From: Streptomyces fradiae ATCC 10745 = DSM 40063
GTDB taxonomy: Bacteria > Actinomycetota > Actinomycetes > Streptomycetales > Streptomycetaceae
Assembly: GCF_008704425.1 (NCBI RefSeq)
Contig: NZ_CP023696.1
Location: forward strand, 723,501-787,500
Direction of reading: 5' to 3'
DNA length: 64,000 nucleotides
Part shown: positions 25,064 to 32,708 of the stretch, piece after piece
Numbering within the stretch: position 1 is the first letter of the stretch
Layout of the letters: each line of letters begins with the position of its first letter
Program-made: the position numbers and the translations under genes
The notes under the pieces: model-generated
The model's database searches: none
Told to the model about the DNA's origin: nothing
The model's input: only the letters and a program-made list of their open reading frames with translations

Positions 25064-26317
25064 TCACACCGCGACGTCCTCGGCGGCACCGCCCGGCAGT
25101 GGCCGGGTGCGCGCGCCCCAGCGGGCGAGAGGCGGACCGGCGGCGCCCAGCACCGCGAAGAACACCGCCAGCAGCAGCCAGCCGGCCGTGCCGAGGCCGA
25201 GCACCACCGTGGTGAGGAGCGCGGGCGCGAGGGCCTGGCCGGCGCTGAAACCGAGGCCGAGCAGACCCTGGTACTGGCCCTGGGCGTCGTCGGGGGCGAG
25301 CCCGAAGGCCAGGGCGAAGCCCCCCGAGGACTCGAAGACCTCGCCCAGGCTGTGGACGAAGACCGCCGCGACGACCAGTCCCGCCGCCGCCCAGACGGGT
25401 GTGTGCGCCGCCAGGGCCATCACGGGGCAGCTGACGAGGAAGAGCAGCCCCGCGGTGCGCAAGGCCCTGCCCCCGTCGCCGGGGGTCTCGACGCGGGAGC
25501 CGATCCTGGTCTGCAGGAGCACGCAGAAGGCCGCGTTGACGGCGAACACCGCGGCGACCGTCCAGCGGGGCGCCTCGGTGTGCTGGGAGATCCAGATCGG
25601 CAGCAGCAGGGACACGACCGGGTACTGCAGTCCCATGGCCCCGAAGAGCGCGGTGAACGCCAGGAAGGGGCGGTCCGACAGGGCGGTCCAGCGACGCCGC
25701 CGCGGCGGTGCCGCCAGGACCGGGTAGGCGGGCAGCAGGAGCAGCAGCGCCGCGCAGAGCAGGAAGCCGGCGGCGTTGCCGAGGATCAGGGCGACATAGG
25801 CGCCGCGGGTGCCCGCCGCCACCGCCAGGCCCGCGCCCACCGTGCCGAGGATGACGCCGAGGTTGACGAAGGTGCGCAGTCTCGCCCTGAACCGTGCCGG
25901 GCGTTCACCTCCGACCCGCGCCACCAGAGCGCCCCAGGCCGCGCCGCCGACCGCCGCGGCGAGCTGGTCGACCGTCGCGACGGCCGTGAGCGCGAGCCAG
26001 CCGTCGACGAGCACGAGCGCCGCCATCGACACGGCCTGGATCATGAGGGCGCACACCATGACGGTGCGGGCCCCGCGCCGGTCGGCGAGATGCCCGCCGG
26101 GTATCCCCGCCAGCAGGCCGGTGAGGCCGGCGATGGTGAGGGCCGCGCCGACCTGCGCGGCCGGCAGCCCCACCACCAGGGTGAAGTAGAGCGCCGACGC
26201 CGCGTTGAACAGCCCGTTGCCGACCCGGTTGACGAAACTGGCGGCGATCAACACGCGCTCCGGCGCGCTGCCCTCGCCCCTTCGGGCTGTCCGCCCACCC
26301 GGACCGCCCTTGGTCAT
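25064..26317 (-). CDS. MFS transporter
   Basis: 417 residues, twelve hydrophobic segments. GGHLADRRGARTVM is MFS motif A between helices 2 and 3. The GVILGTVGAGLAVA and EVFESSGGFALAFGLAPDDAQGQYQG segments resemble drug-export MFS proteins. ATG 26317 lies 7 bases after TAGCCT, a leaderless-type promoter. The same frame stays open upstream through the DUF3291 remnant, but that part is not continuous with this protein. Confidence 0.88.
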   Translation of the reverse strand: MTKGGPGGRTARRGEGSAPERVLIAASFVNRVGNGLFNAASALYFTLVVGLPAAQVGAALTIAGLTGLLAGIPGGHLADRRGARTVMVCALMIQAVSMAALVLVDGWLALTAVATVDQLAAAVGGAAWGALVARVGGERPARFRARLRTFVNLGVILGTVGAGLAVAAGTRGAYVALILGNAAGFLLCAALLLLLPAYPVLAAPPRRRRWTALSDRPFLAFTALFGAMGLQYPVVSLLLPIWISQHTEAPRWTVAAVFAVNAAFCVLLQTRIGSRVETPGDGGRALRTAGLLFLVSCPVMALAAHTPVWAAAGLVVAAVFVHSLGEVFESSGGFALAFGLAPDDAQGQYQGLLGLGFSAGQALAPALLTTVVLGLGTAGWLLLAVFFAVLGAAGPPLARWGARTRPLPGGAAEDVAV

Positions 26318-26640
26318 GGGCGGCAGGCTAGCAGTGGCCGCCGGGGCGCCGGCAGGGGCCTTCGCGCCACGCCCCGCGTCCGGCCGTGACGGCCGCCCGC
26401 GGGGCGTCGGAGGCCGGGCGCGACGCGGTGGACGCCGGGGGCCGGGCGCCCGACGGCGTACGTACGCCGGCCCGGCGGCGGTGCCGGGCGCCGGGGCGGG
26501 CCGGAGTACGGCGTCCTGCCGCCCCTCCACGCCCGTCGGAGGCGTTCGCCGCCACGCCGGAGCGACCCCGGGCGGCGCCCGGTGCGAGGCGGGGACGGTG
26601 GGGCGGGGCGCCTCCGAGGCGTCGGCCCGCGGGTGCCCGG
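26318..26640. other. GC-rich spacer, no gene seen
   Basis: This 323-base stretch between the MFS start and the DUF3291 remnant has open frames in most directions but none with protein-like composition. It includes an alternating CGTACGTACG. Confidence 0.5.
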
Positions 26641-26845
26641 CCGCCTCAGCCGCGGTGTACGGGGAGGCGAAGGTGGCCGCGCGCGGTGACGGCCCGAGCG
26701 CCCGCAGCTCCGCCGGCCGCTCCAGGGCCTCGCCGGCGGTCGGGCGGGCGCCCGCCGGAACCCACCGGAGCACGACGTGTGCCTCGACGTGCCGTGCGAA
26801 GCACTGGCGCCGCCGGCGCGTCGCCTCCAGGTGCCCGCCGCGCTA
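26641..26845 (-). pseudogene. Remnant of a DUF3291-family gene (C-terminal part only)
   Basis: Translated on the minus strand from just after an in-frame TAG (26843-26845), the frame reads RGGHLEATRRRRQ, then FARHVEAHVVLRWVPAGARP, then EALERPAELRALGPSPRAA. This closely follows the conserved C-terminal part of DUF3291 proteins, where the WWVPAGHRPT and EALERL..L..GPSPxAFTF pattern is characteristic. The N-terminal half is missing: upstream lies the end of ung. A stop occupies the place of the usual tyrosine before RSGH, there is no start codon at the right place, and no stop codon closes the frame. I read it as a truncated, decayed gene. Confidence 0.65.
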
Positions 26846-26871
26846 CGACCCCGCGCCCCGGACGGTGCCGC

Positions 26872-27555
26872 TCAGCCGATGTCGGGGATGCGCCAGTCGA
26901 CGGGGGCGTGCCCCTGGTCGGCTATAGCCTTGTCGATCTGCGTGAAGGGGCGGGACCCGAAGAACTTCTTCGCGGAGAGCGGCGACGGATGGGCGCCCTT
27001 CACCACGGCGTGCCGCGACTCGTCGATGAGCGGCAGCTTCTTCTGCGCGTAGTTGCCCCACAGGACGAAGACGGCGGGGTCGGGGCGGGAGGCCACGGCG
27101 CTGATCACCGCGTCGGTGAACTTCTCCCAGCCCTTGCCCTTGTGCGAGTTGGCCTCGCCGGCGCGGACCGTGAGCACCGCGTTGAGCAGCAGGACGCCCT
27201 GCTCGGCCCACGGCATGAGGTAGCCGTTGTCCGGGACGGGGTGGCCGAGATCCGCGTGCATCTCCTTGTAGATGTTGCGCAGGGAGGGAGGGGTCTTGAC
27301 GCCCGGCCGCACGGAGAAGCACAGCCCGTGCCCCTGGCCCTCGCCGTGGTAGGGGTCCTGGCCCAGGACGAGGACCTTCACCTTGTCGTACGGAGTGGCG
27401 TCGAGCGCGGCGAACACCTCGTCCCGCGGCGGGTAGACCGGCCCCTTGGCCCGCTCCTCCTCGACGAACTCGGTGAGCTGCTCGAAGTACGGCTTGCGCA
27501 GCTCGTCGCCGAGGACGCCGCGCCAGGACTCGGGCAGCATGACGGTGTCGGTCAC
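26872..27555 (-). CDS. ung: Uracil-DNA glycosylase, family 1
   Basis: 227 residues. The catalytic water-activating motif GQDPYH (D67), the uracil pocket VLLLNAVLTV and the DNA-intercalation loop GAHPSPLSA (H189) are all intact. It excises uracil from DNA to start base-excision repair. The GTG at 27555 has GGAGG 8 bases upstream. The promoter region contains a 15-base inverted repeat. Confidence 0.97.
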   Translation of the reverse strand: MTDTVMLPESWRGVLGDELRKPYFEQLTEFVEEERAKGPVYPPRDEVFAALDATPYDKVKVLVLGQDPYHGEGQGHGLCFSVRPGVKTPPSLRNIYKEMHADLGHPVPDNGYLMPWAEQGVLLLNAVLTVRAGEANSHKGKGWEKFTDAVISAVASRPDPAVFVLWGNYAQKKLPLIDESRHAVVKGAHPSPLSAKKFFGSRPFTQIDKAIADQGHAPVDWRIPDIG

Positions 27556-27571
27556 GTCAACAACCTCCGGT

Positions 27572-27627
27572 GTGGGATCGCTTGTCGTTCACAGAACCTA
27601 CCTGCGGCCACTGACAAGCGATCCCAC
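27572..27627. repeat. 15-base perfect inverted repeat between ung and the lipoprotein gene
   Basis: GTGGGATCGCTTGTC (27572-27586) pairs with GACAAGCGATCCCAC (27613-27627). The 26-base loop itself begins with the palindrome GTTC-ACA-GAAC (27587-27597). It lies 16 bases upstream of the ung start and 19 bases after the upstream gene end on the same strand. It can be a terminator for the lipoprotein gene, an operator for ung, or both. Confidence 0.8.
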
Positions 27628-27646
27628 GTCCCTCATCGGGCGGCGG

Positions 27647-29224
27647 TCACCAGCTGGTCTTGCGGTGCAGCACCCACAGCTGCATGACGGTCTGCGGGTC
27701 GAGGGCGCGCTCGCCGCCGCCGATCTCCTCGCTGGCCGCCACGTACAGCTTGCCCTGCCACAGGGGCAGCAGGCGGACGTCCTCCACGAGGATCTGCTGG
27801 GCCCGGTCGAATTGGTCGGTGACCGCGGCCCGGTCGCTCTTGCGGCGCGACTCGGGCAGCAGGCGGTCGGTGATCTCCGGCTGCTCGTAGGGCGCGGCGT
27901 GGACGTTGTCCTTGCCGACGAACGGCGCGATGAAGTTGTCCGGGTCCGGGAAGTCGGGGAACCACCCGCGGCCGAAGACCGAGTACTCGCCCTTCTGGTA
28001 GGCCGCCTGGAACTCCTTCCACGGCTTGCCCACGAGGGTGACCTCGAAGAGGCCCGAGCCTTCGAGCTGCCGCTTGATCTCGGCGTACTCGTCGGCCGTG
28101 GAGGAGCCGTACCGGTCGGTCGTGTAGCCGATCGTCAGCTTCACCGGCTTGTCGATGCCGTCCTTGCGCAGCATGGCCTTGGCCTTGGCGACGTCCGGGT
28201 CGCCGTACTGGTCGAAGAACTTGGTGGTGTGCCCGGCGATGCCCTTGGGGACCATCGAGTACAGCGGCTCGGCGGTGCCCCGGTACGCCTTGGCGACGAG
28301 GGCGCCGCGGTCGATGACCTGCGCGACGGCGCGGCGGACGGCGGGCTTGCCCGCCATCGGGTCCTCGGGGTTGAAGACGAGGTAGTGGATGTTCGCGCCG
28401 GTCGTCTCGACGACCTGGAGCCCCTCGTTCTCGGGCTTCTTCTCGCTGAGGTCGACGACCTCCTCGGCGGTCAGGCCGCGGTAGGTGGCGTCGATCTCCT
28501 TGTTCTTCAGCGCGGCGACCAGCGCGTCGGAGTCGCCGAAGTAGCGGACGACGACCCCGGTGTTCTTCCGGTCGGCGTACCCCTTGTACGTGGGGTTCTT
28601 GGCCAGCTCGGCCTCGACGCCGTCGCTGTACTTGGCGAGCGTGTACGGACCGGAGCCGACGACCTTGCCGTCCTCGCGCAGCTTGTCCGCCGGGTACGAG
28701 GCGGGCTCCACGATCGACATGGCGGGGGTGGCGAGGACGAAGGGGAAGGTGGCGTCCGACTCCTTCAGCCGGAAGACCACCGTCTTGTCGCCGCTCGTCT
28801 CGACCTTGTCGAGGGCCCCGAGCAGCCCGCTCGGGCCGCCCTCCGCGTCGATCGTGCGGATGCGCTCGATCGAGTGCTTGACCGCCGCGGCGTCCAGGGG
28901 GGCGCCGCTGGAGAACTTCAGCCCGTCGCGCAGGTCGCACTGGTAGACCTTGCTGGCGCCGTCGGTGAACCTGCAGTCCGCCGCGTCCGGCTGGGGTGTG
29001 GTGCTTCCGGTGGGGAAACTCAGCAGCGTCTGGAAGACGTTCCGGAAGAGCTCCCAGGAGCTGTCCCACGAGGCGGCCGGGTCGAGGGTGGTCGGCGAAC
29101 TCGTCGTACCCACGACGATCTTGCTTTCCGCCTCGGCTTCATCGCCCGCGAAGAGACTGCATCCCGCCAGCAGGGATATGGACGCAAGGGCTGCAGCTGC
29201 CTGCAGGCTGGTCCGGTTGAACAC
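27647..29224 (-). CDS. Peptide/solute-binding lipoprotein of an ABC transporter (SBP family 5)
   Basis: 525 residues. A lipobox LLAGC at residues about 15-19 follows a short signal peptide. The mature protein has the family 5 pattern: TLDPAASWDSSWELFRNVFQTLL, the LRDGLKFSSGAPLDAAAVKHSIERI signature, and FPDFPDPDNFIAPF near the C-terminus. GTG 29224 has GAGGAG 9 bases upstream. No permease or ATPase genes are adjacent, so it is an orphan binding protein or works with a distant transporter. Confidence 0.92.
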   Translation of the reverse strand: MFNRTSLQAAAALASISLLAGCSLFAGDEAEAESKIVVGTTSSPTTLDPAASWDSSWELFRNVFQTLLSFPTGSTTPQPDAADCRFTDGASKVYQCDLRDGLKFSSGAPLDAAAVKHSIERIRTIDAEGGPSGLLGALDKVETSGDKTVVFRLKESDATFPFVLATPAMSIVEPASYPADKLREDGKVVGSGPYTLAKYSDGVEAELAKNPTYKGYADRKNTGVVVRYFGDSDALVAALKNKEIDATYRGLTAEEVVDLSEKKPENEGLQVVETTGANIHYLVFNPEDPMAGKPAVRRAVAQVIDRGALVAKAYRGTAEPLYSMVPKGIAGHTTKFFDQYGDPDVAKAKAMLRKDGIDKPVKLTIGYTTDRYGSSTADEYAEIKRQLEGSGLFEVTLVGKPWKEFQAAYQKGEYSVFGRGWFPDFPDPDNFIAPFVGKDNVHAAPYEQPEITDRLLPESRRKSDRAAVTDQFDRAQQILVEDVRLLPLWQGKLYVAASEEIGGGERALDPQTVMQLWVLHRKTSW

Positions 29225-29343
29225 GTGCACACGCTCCTCGTTCAGCCATGGTCGGCCGACCATACCGCAGCGCCCCGCCGGTTCCATCAGGGAGACCGGC
29301 GGGGCACTTGAGGCATTAGGCGGCCAATCAGGCGCAATCCACC

Positions 29344-30111
29344 TCAGCCGACTCCGGCATTGAGGAAAATACCCCCGTCGACCACCAGGGTCTGCCCGGT
29401 GATCCAACCCGATTCGCCGGAAGTGAGGAATGCGGCGGCACCTCCGATATCGGCGGGCACCCCCAGCCTGCCGAGCGGATAGGCGGCTGCCACCTCCGCC
29501 TCGCGGCCCTCGTAGAGCGCTTCCGCGAATTTCGTCTTCACGACAGCCGGGGCAATCGCGTTGACCCGGACAATAGGGGCGAATTCATGGGCGAGCTGGA
29601 GCGTCAAGTTGATCATCGCCGCCTTGCTCATCCCGTACGCCCCCACGAACGGGGAGGCCGCGACGCCGGCGACGGAGGCGATGTTCACGATCGCGCCGCC
29701 GTTCTCCTTCTGCCAGGCCCGCCAGGTCTGCTGGGCGAAGCCGAGCGCCGAGACGACGTTGGTCTCGAAGACCTTGCGGGCCACGTTGAGGTCGAGCTCG
29801 GCCATGGGGCCGAAGACGGGGTTGGTGCCGGCGTTGTTGACCAGGTAGTCGACGCGGCCGAAGGCCTCCATGGTCCGCTCGACGGCGATGGCCTGGTGGG
29901 CCTCGTCGTGGGCCTTCCCGGCGACGTACACGGCGCGGTCGGGGCCGAGCCGCTCCACGGCGGCCTTGAGCGCTTCCTCGCCGCGCCCGGTGACGCAGAC
30001 GCGGTCCCCGCGCGCGACGAGCGCCTCGGCGATGCCGTAGCCGATGCCGCGGCTGCCGCCGGTGACGAGGGCGACCCGGCCGGTGGGCTCGGGCAGTCGG
30101 GCGTTGTCCAT
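29344..30111 (-). CDS. Short-chain dehydrogenase/reductase (FabG-like)
   Basis: 255 residues. The glycine-rich TGGSRGIGYG binds NADP(H), NNAG is present, and the catalytic Ser...YxxxK set appears as IASVAGVAAS then YGMSK. It starts 19 bases after the fabG-type gene end, so the two are co-transcribed. Substrate unknown; the pair occurs in this order in Streptomyces (SCO1345/1346 as remembered). Confidence 0.9.
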   Translation of the reverse strand: MDNARLPEPTGRVALVTGGSRGIGYGIAEALVARGDRVCVTGRGEEALKAAVERLGPDRAVYVAGKAHDEAHQAIAVERTMEAFGRVDYLVNNAGTNPVFGPMAELDLNVARKVFETNVVSALGFAQQTWRAWQKENGGAIVNIASVAGVAASPFVGAYGMSKAAMINLTLQLAHEFAPIVRVNAIAPAVVKTKFAEALYEGREAEVAAAYPLGRLGVPADIGGAAAFLTSGESGWITGQTLVVDGGIFLNAGVG

Positions 30112-30130
30112 CTCCGCTTCTCCCGCCGTC

Positions 30131-30889
30131 TCAGTCGAGGGGTCCGCCGGCCACGTACAGGACCTGGCCGGAGACGAAGCCCGCGTCGTCGCCCGTGAAG
30201 AAGGCGATGGCGTTCGCCACGTCCTCGGGGCGGCCCACGCGCTGGACGGGGATCTGGGTGGCGGCGGCGGCCTGGAACTCCTCGAAGCCCATGCCGACGC
30301 GCGCGGCGGTCTGCGCGGTCATCTCGGTGGCGATGAAGCCGGGGGCGACGGCGTTGGCGGTGACGCCGAACTTGCCGAGCTCCTTGGCGAGCGTCTTGGT
30401 GAAGCCCTGGAGGCCCGCCTTGACGGCGGAGTAGTTGGCCTGGCCGCGGTTGCCGAGGGCGGAGGACGAGGAGAGGCACACGATCCGGCCGAAGCCCGCG
30501 TCGACCATGTGCTTCTGGCACGCCTTGGCCATCAGGAACGCGCCCTTGAGGTGGACGTCCACCACCGTGTCCCAGTCGGACTCGGACATCTTGAACAGCA
30601 GGTTGTCGCGCAGGACTCCGGCGTTGTTGACGAGGATCACGGGGGCGCCGAGCTCGTCGGCGACGCGGGCGACGGCGGCCTCCACCCGCGCGGCGTCGGA
30701 GACGTCGCAGCCCACGGCGAGGGCGGTGCCGCCGGCCGCCGTGATGGTGTCGACGGTGTCCTTGCAGGCGGCCTCGTCGAGGTCGAGGACGGCGACGGCG
30801 CGGCCCTCGGCCGCGAGCCGCACGGCGGTGGCCGCGCCGATGCCGCGCGCCCCTCCGGTCACGACGGCCACGCGCTGGGTGGTGGACAT
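30131..30889 (-). CDS. fabG: 3-oxoacyl-ACP reductase-type short-chain dehydrogenase
   Basis: 252 residues with TGGARGIGAA, NNAGVLRDNLLFKM, and SSSSALGNRGQANYSAVKAG, the last two being very close to FabG-type reductases. GAGGAG lies upstream of the ATG. In fatty acid synthesis FabG reduces 3-oxoacyl-ACP with NADPH. The genome probably has another fabG in its main fatty acid cluster, so this may be a paralogue with a different acyl substrate. Confidence 0.88.
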   Translation of the reverse strand: MSTTQRVAVVTGGARGIGAATAVRLAAEGRAVAVLDLDEAACKDTVDTITAAGGTALAVGCDVSDAARVEAAVARVADELGAPVILVNNAGVLRDNLLFKMSESDWDTVVDVHLKGAFLMAKACQKHMVDAGFGRIVCLSSSSALGNRGQANYSAVKAGLQGFTKTLAKELGKFGVTANAVAPGFIATEMTAQTAARVGMGFEEFQAAAATQIPVQRVGRPEDVANAIAFFTGDDAGFVSGQVLYVAGGPLD

Positions 30890-31136
30890 GCTCGTTCTCC
30901 TCGCCCTTGAGTCCCTGAGCCGCCCGTCCCGCACCCGGGCCGGGGCGGTGAGCGACCGCTTAGTACCTTCAGCAGGACGAGACGCTAGAAGCCCTGGCAC
31001 GCGGTGTCAACGGCCGGGCGGGCTCGGGATCGACGGCGCGGGACCGGCGGCACGGGACCGTCCCCATCGACCGGAGGTCCCTCGCGGGACCGCGCGGGGC
31101 CCCGAGCCGACCGGCCGGGGGACCCGCCACGGGGCC

Positions 31137-31520
31137 TCAGCGGACCAGCAGGTCCAGCAGCCGCTCCACCTCGGCCCGCGGGTCGGTGGTGAGTCCGGTG
31201 TGCACGGGGCCCGGCTGGACGACGGTGGAGCGGGGCGCGACGAGCCAGCGGAAGCGGCGGCCCGCGTCGTCCCGCGCGGCCTGCCCGGCGTCCTCGCCGC
31301 CCCGGCACACGCCCTCGACGGCGTGGAGGGCGGCCCGTACGCCCGTGACGTCGGCGCGCGGGTCGAGCGCGGCCAGCTTCCCCTCGTCGAGGTGGGTGCG
31401 CGCGGCCACGAAGGACGTGGCGCGGCAGTAGACCACCACACCGGCGTTGATGCACTCGCCCCGGTCGACGCGCGGGACGACCCGCAGCAGGGCGTACTCG
31501 AAGACGTTCCGCTCGGTCAC
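31137..31520 (-). CDS. DUF3037 protein, partner of the HipA-like kinase
   Basis: 127 residues. The N-terminal MTERNVFEYALLRVVPRVDRGECINAGVVVYC matches the DUF3037 family (aminotransferase class I/II annotation is misleading in databases). Its GTG overlaps the TGA of the HipA-like gene (GTGA), so the two are translationally coupled. The pair is widespread in actinobacteria. The function is unknown; the constant pairing implies a joint role, perhaps as modulator of the kinase. Confidence 0.85.
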   Translation of the reverse strand: MTERNVFEYALLRVVPRVDRGECINAGVVVYCRATSFVAARTHLDEGKLAALDPRADVTGVRAALHAVEGVCRGGEDAGQAARDDAGRRFRWLVAPRSTVVQPGPVHTGLTTDPRAEVERLLDLLVR

Positions 31521-32389
31521 TCGCCGCCGTCCTTCTGGTCGCGCTGCCCGGTGGTGCCGCCCTGGGCGGTGTGGGGCCACGGCCCCAGGTGGTCGGTGAG
31601 CCAGCCGGGGGCCCGCGACGGTCCGCGCCCGGTCCGCTCCCCCACGGTGATCCGCTCGTGGACGGTCGCCGCGCGGGGCAGCAGCGCCTCGACGTACGCG
31701 CGGCGCACGGCGTCGGGCGTGTCGAAGCCGGGCTCGTCGACCAGCCACTCGTCCGGCACGTCGGCGGCCACCTCGGTGAGCAGGTCCTCCGTGACCCGCG
31801 GCGCCAGCTCGGCCGCGGCGGCGGCGATGTCGGGGCCGTAGCCGGCCAGGACGTGGTCCGAGGCGTCGTACGGCTTGGCGGCGGACGCCCGCGCGCCGGG
31901 CCAGTTGTGGTGCCAGATCATGGTGGCGCCGTGGTCGATGAGCCACGGCTCGCCGTGCCAGACCAGCATGTTGGGGTTGCGCCAGGACCGGTCGACGTTG
32001 TTGATCAGCGCGTCGAACCAGACGACCCGGCCGGCCTCGACGGGGTCCATTTCGTAGGCGAGCTGGTCGAAACCGATGGAGCCCGGCAGGAAGTCCATGC
32101 CGAGGTTCAGCCCGCCACTGGCCTTGAGCAGCTCCTGCACCTCCTGGTCGGGTTCGCCGAGCCCGATGACCGGATCCAGCTGGATCGCCACGAGTTCGGG
32201 CACCCGCAGGCCGAGCCGGCGGCCGAGCCGCCCGCAGATCACCTCGGCGACGAGCGTCTTGCGGCCCTGGCCGGCGCCGGTGAACTTCATGACGTACGTG
32301 CCGAGGTCGTCGGCCTCGACGATCCCGGGGAGCGAGCCGCCCTCACGCAGGGGCGTGACGTAGCGGGTCGCCGTGACTTCGGAAAGCAT
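31517..32389 (-). CDS. HipA-like kinase family protein
   Basis: 290 residues. It has an N-terminal lysine region (TYVMKFTGAGQGRKTLVAEVICGRLG) and a catalytic core with FDALINNVDRSWRNPNML and PWLIDHGATM, equivalent to the HipA catalytic Asp/Asn and metal-binding Asp motifs. It lacks the N-terminal module of true HipA and is not beside a HipB antitoxin. Instead the coupled partner is a DUF3037 gene. It is therefore not a standard toxin-antitoxin pair. ATG 32389 is preceded by a GC-rich spacer. Confidence 0.82.
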   Translation of the reverse strand: MLSEVTATRYVTPLREGGSLPGIVEADDLGTYVMKFTGAGQGRKTLVAEVICGRLGRRLGLRVPELVAIQLDPVIGLGEPDQEVQELLKASGGLNLGMDFLPGSIGFDQLAYEMDPVEAGRVVWFDALINNVDRSWRNPNMLVWHGEPWLIDHGATMIWHHNWPGARASAAKPYDASDHVLAGYGPDIAAAAAELAPRVTEDLLTEVAADVPDEWLVDEPGFDTPDAVRRAYVEALLPRAATVHERITVGERTGRGPSRAPGWLTDHLGPWPHTAQGGTTGQRDQKDGGE

Positions 32390-32708
32390 GGCCCCAGGCT
32401 ATCCGGACGGCCGCACCGGCCACGCGGGATCGATCTCCGGCTGCTCGACCGGGCGGCCGGGAAGGCGGAGGCCGCCGGTACGGCGGGGGCGACCGAGCGC
32501 CGGCGCGGACAGGCGCCGAGGGCGACCGAGCGCCGGCGCGGACGGGCATCGTAGGCGGACGGGCATCGGAGGCGGAGGCGGGCGGGCGCCGGAGGCGGGG
32601 GCGGGCGCCGGAGGCAGGCGCCCCGGCCGGTCGCGGGAAGCCGGCGGGGCCGCCGGTCGCGGCAAAAGGGCGGGCCCGCAGGGCCGTTCGGCTGCCATCC
32701 TGCGGAGC
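32390..32708. other. Spacer with paired direct repeats between divergent genes
   Basis: This 319-base divergent spacer has a 24-base direct repeat (GGGCGACCGAGCGCCGGCGC followed by GGAC) at 32487-32510 and 32520-32543, a 33-base period, and two copies of GGCGGACGGGCATCG just after. I see no gene. Promoters for the kinase and the S9 peptidase must be here. Confidence 0.6.

Noticed and set aside
27587..27597. LexA (SOS) box upstream of ung
   Set aside because: The palindrome is GTTC-ACA-GAAC, with the half-sites in the wrong order for the actinobacterial GAAC-N4-GTTC box.
31137..32389. HipBA toxin-antitoxin module
   Set aside because: No HipB-like helix-turn-helix gene is adjacent; the coupled partner is a DUF3037 protein.
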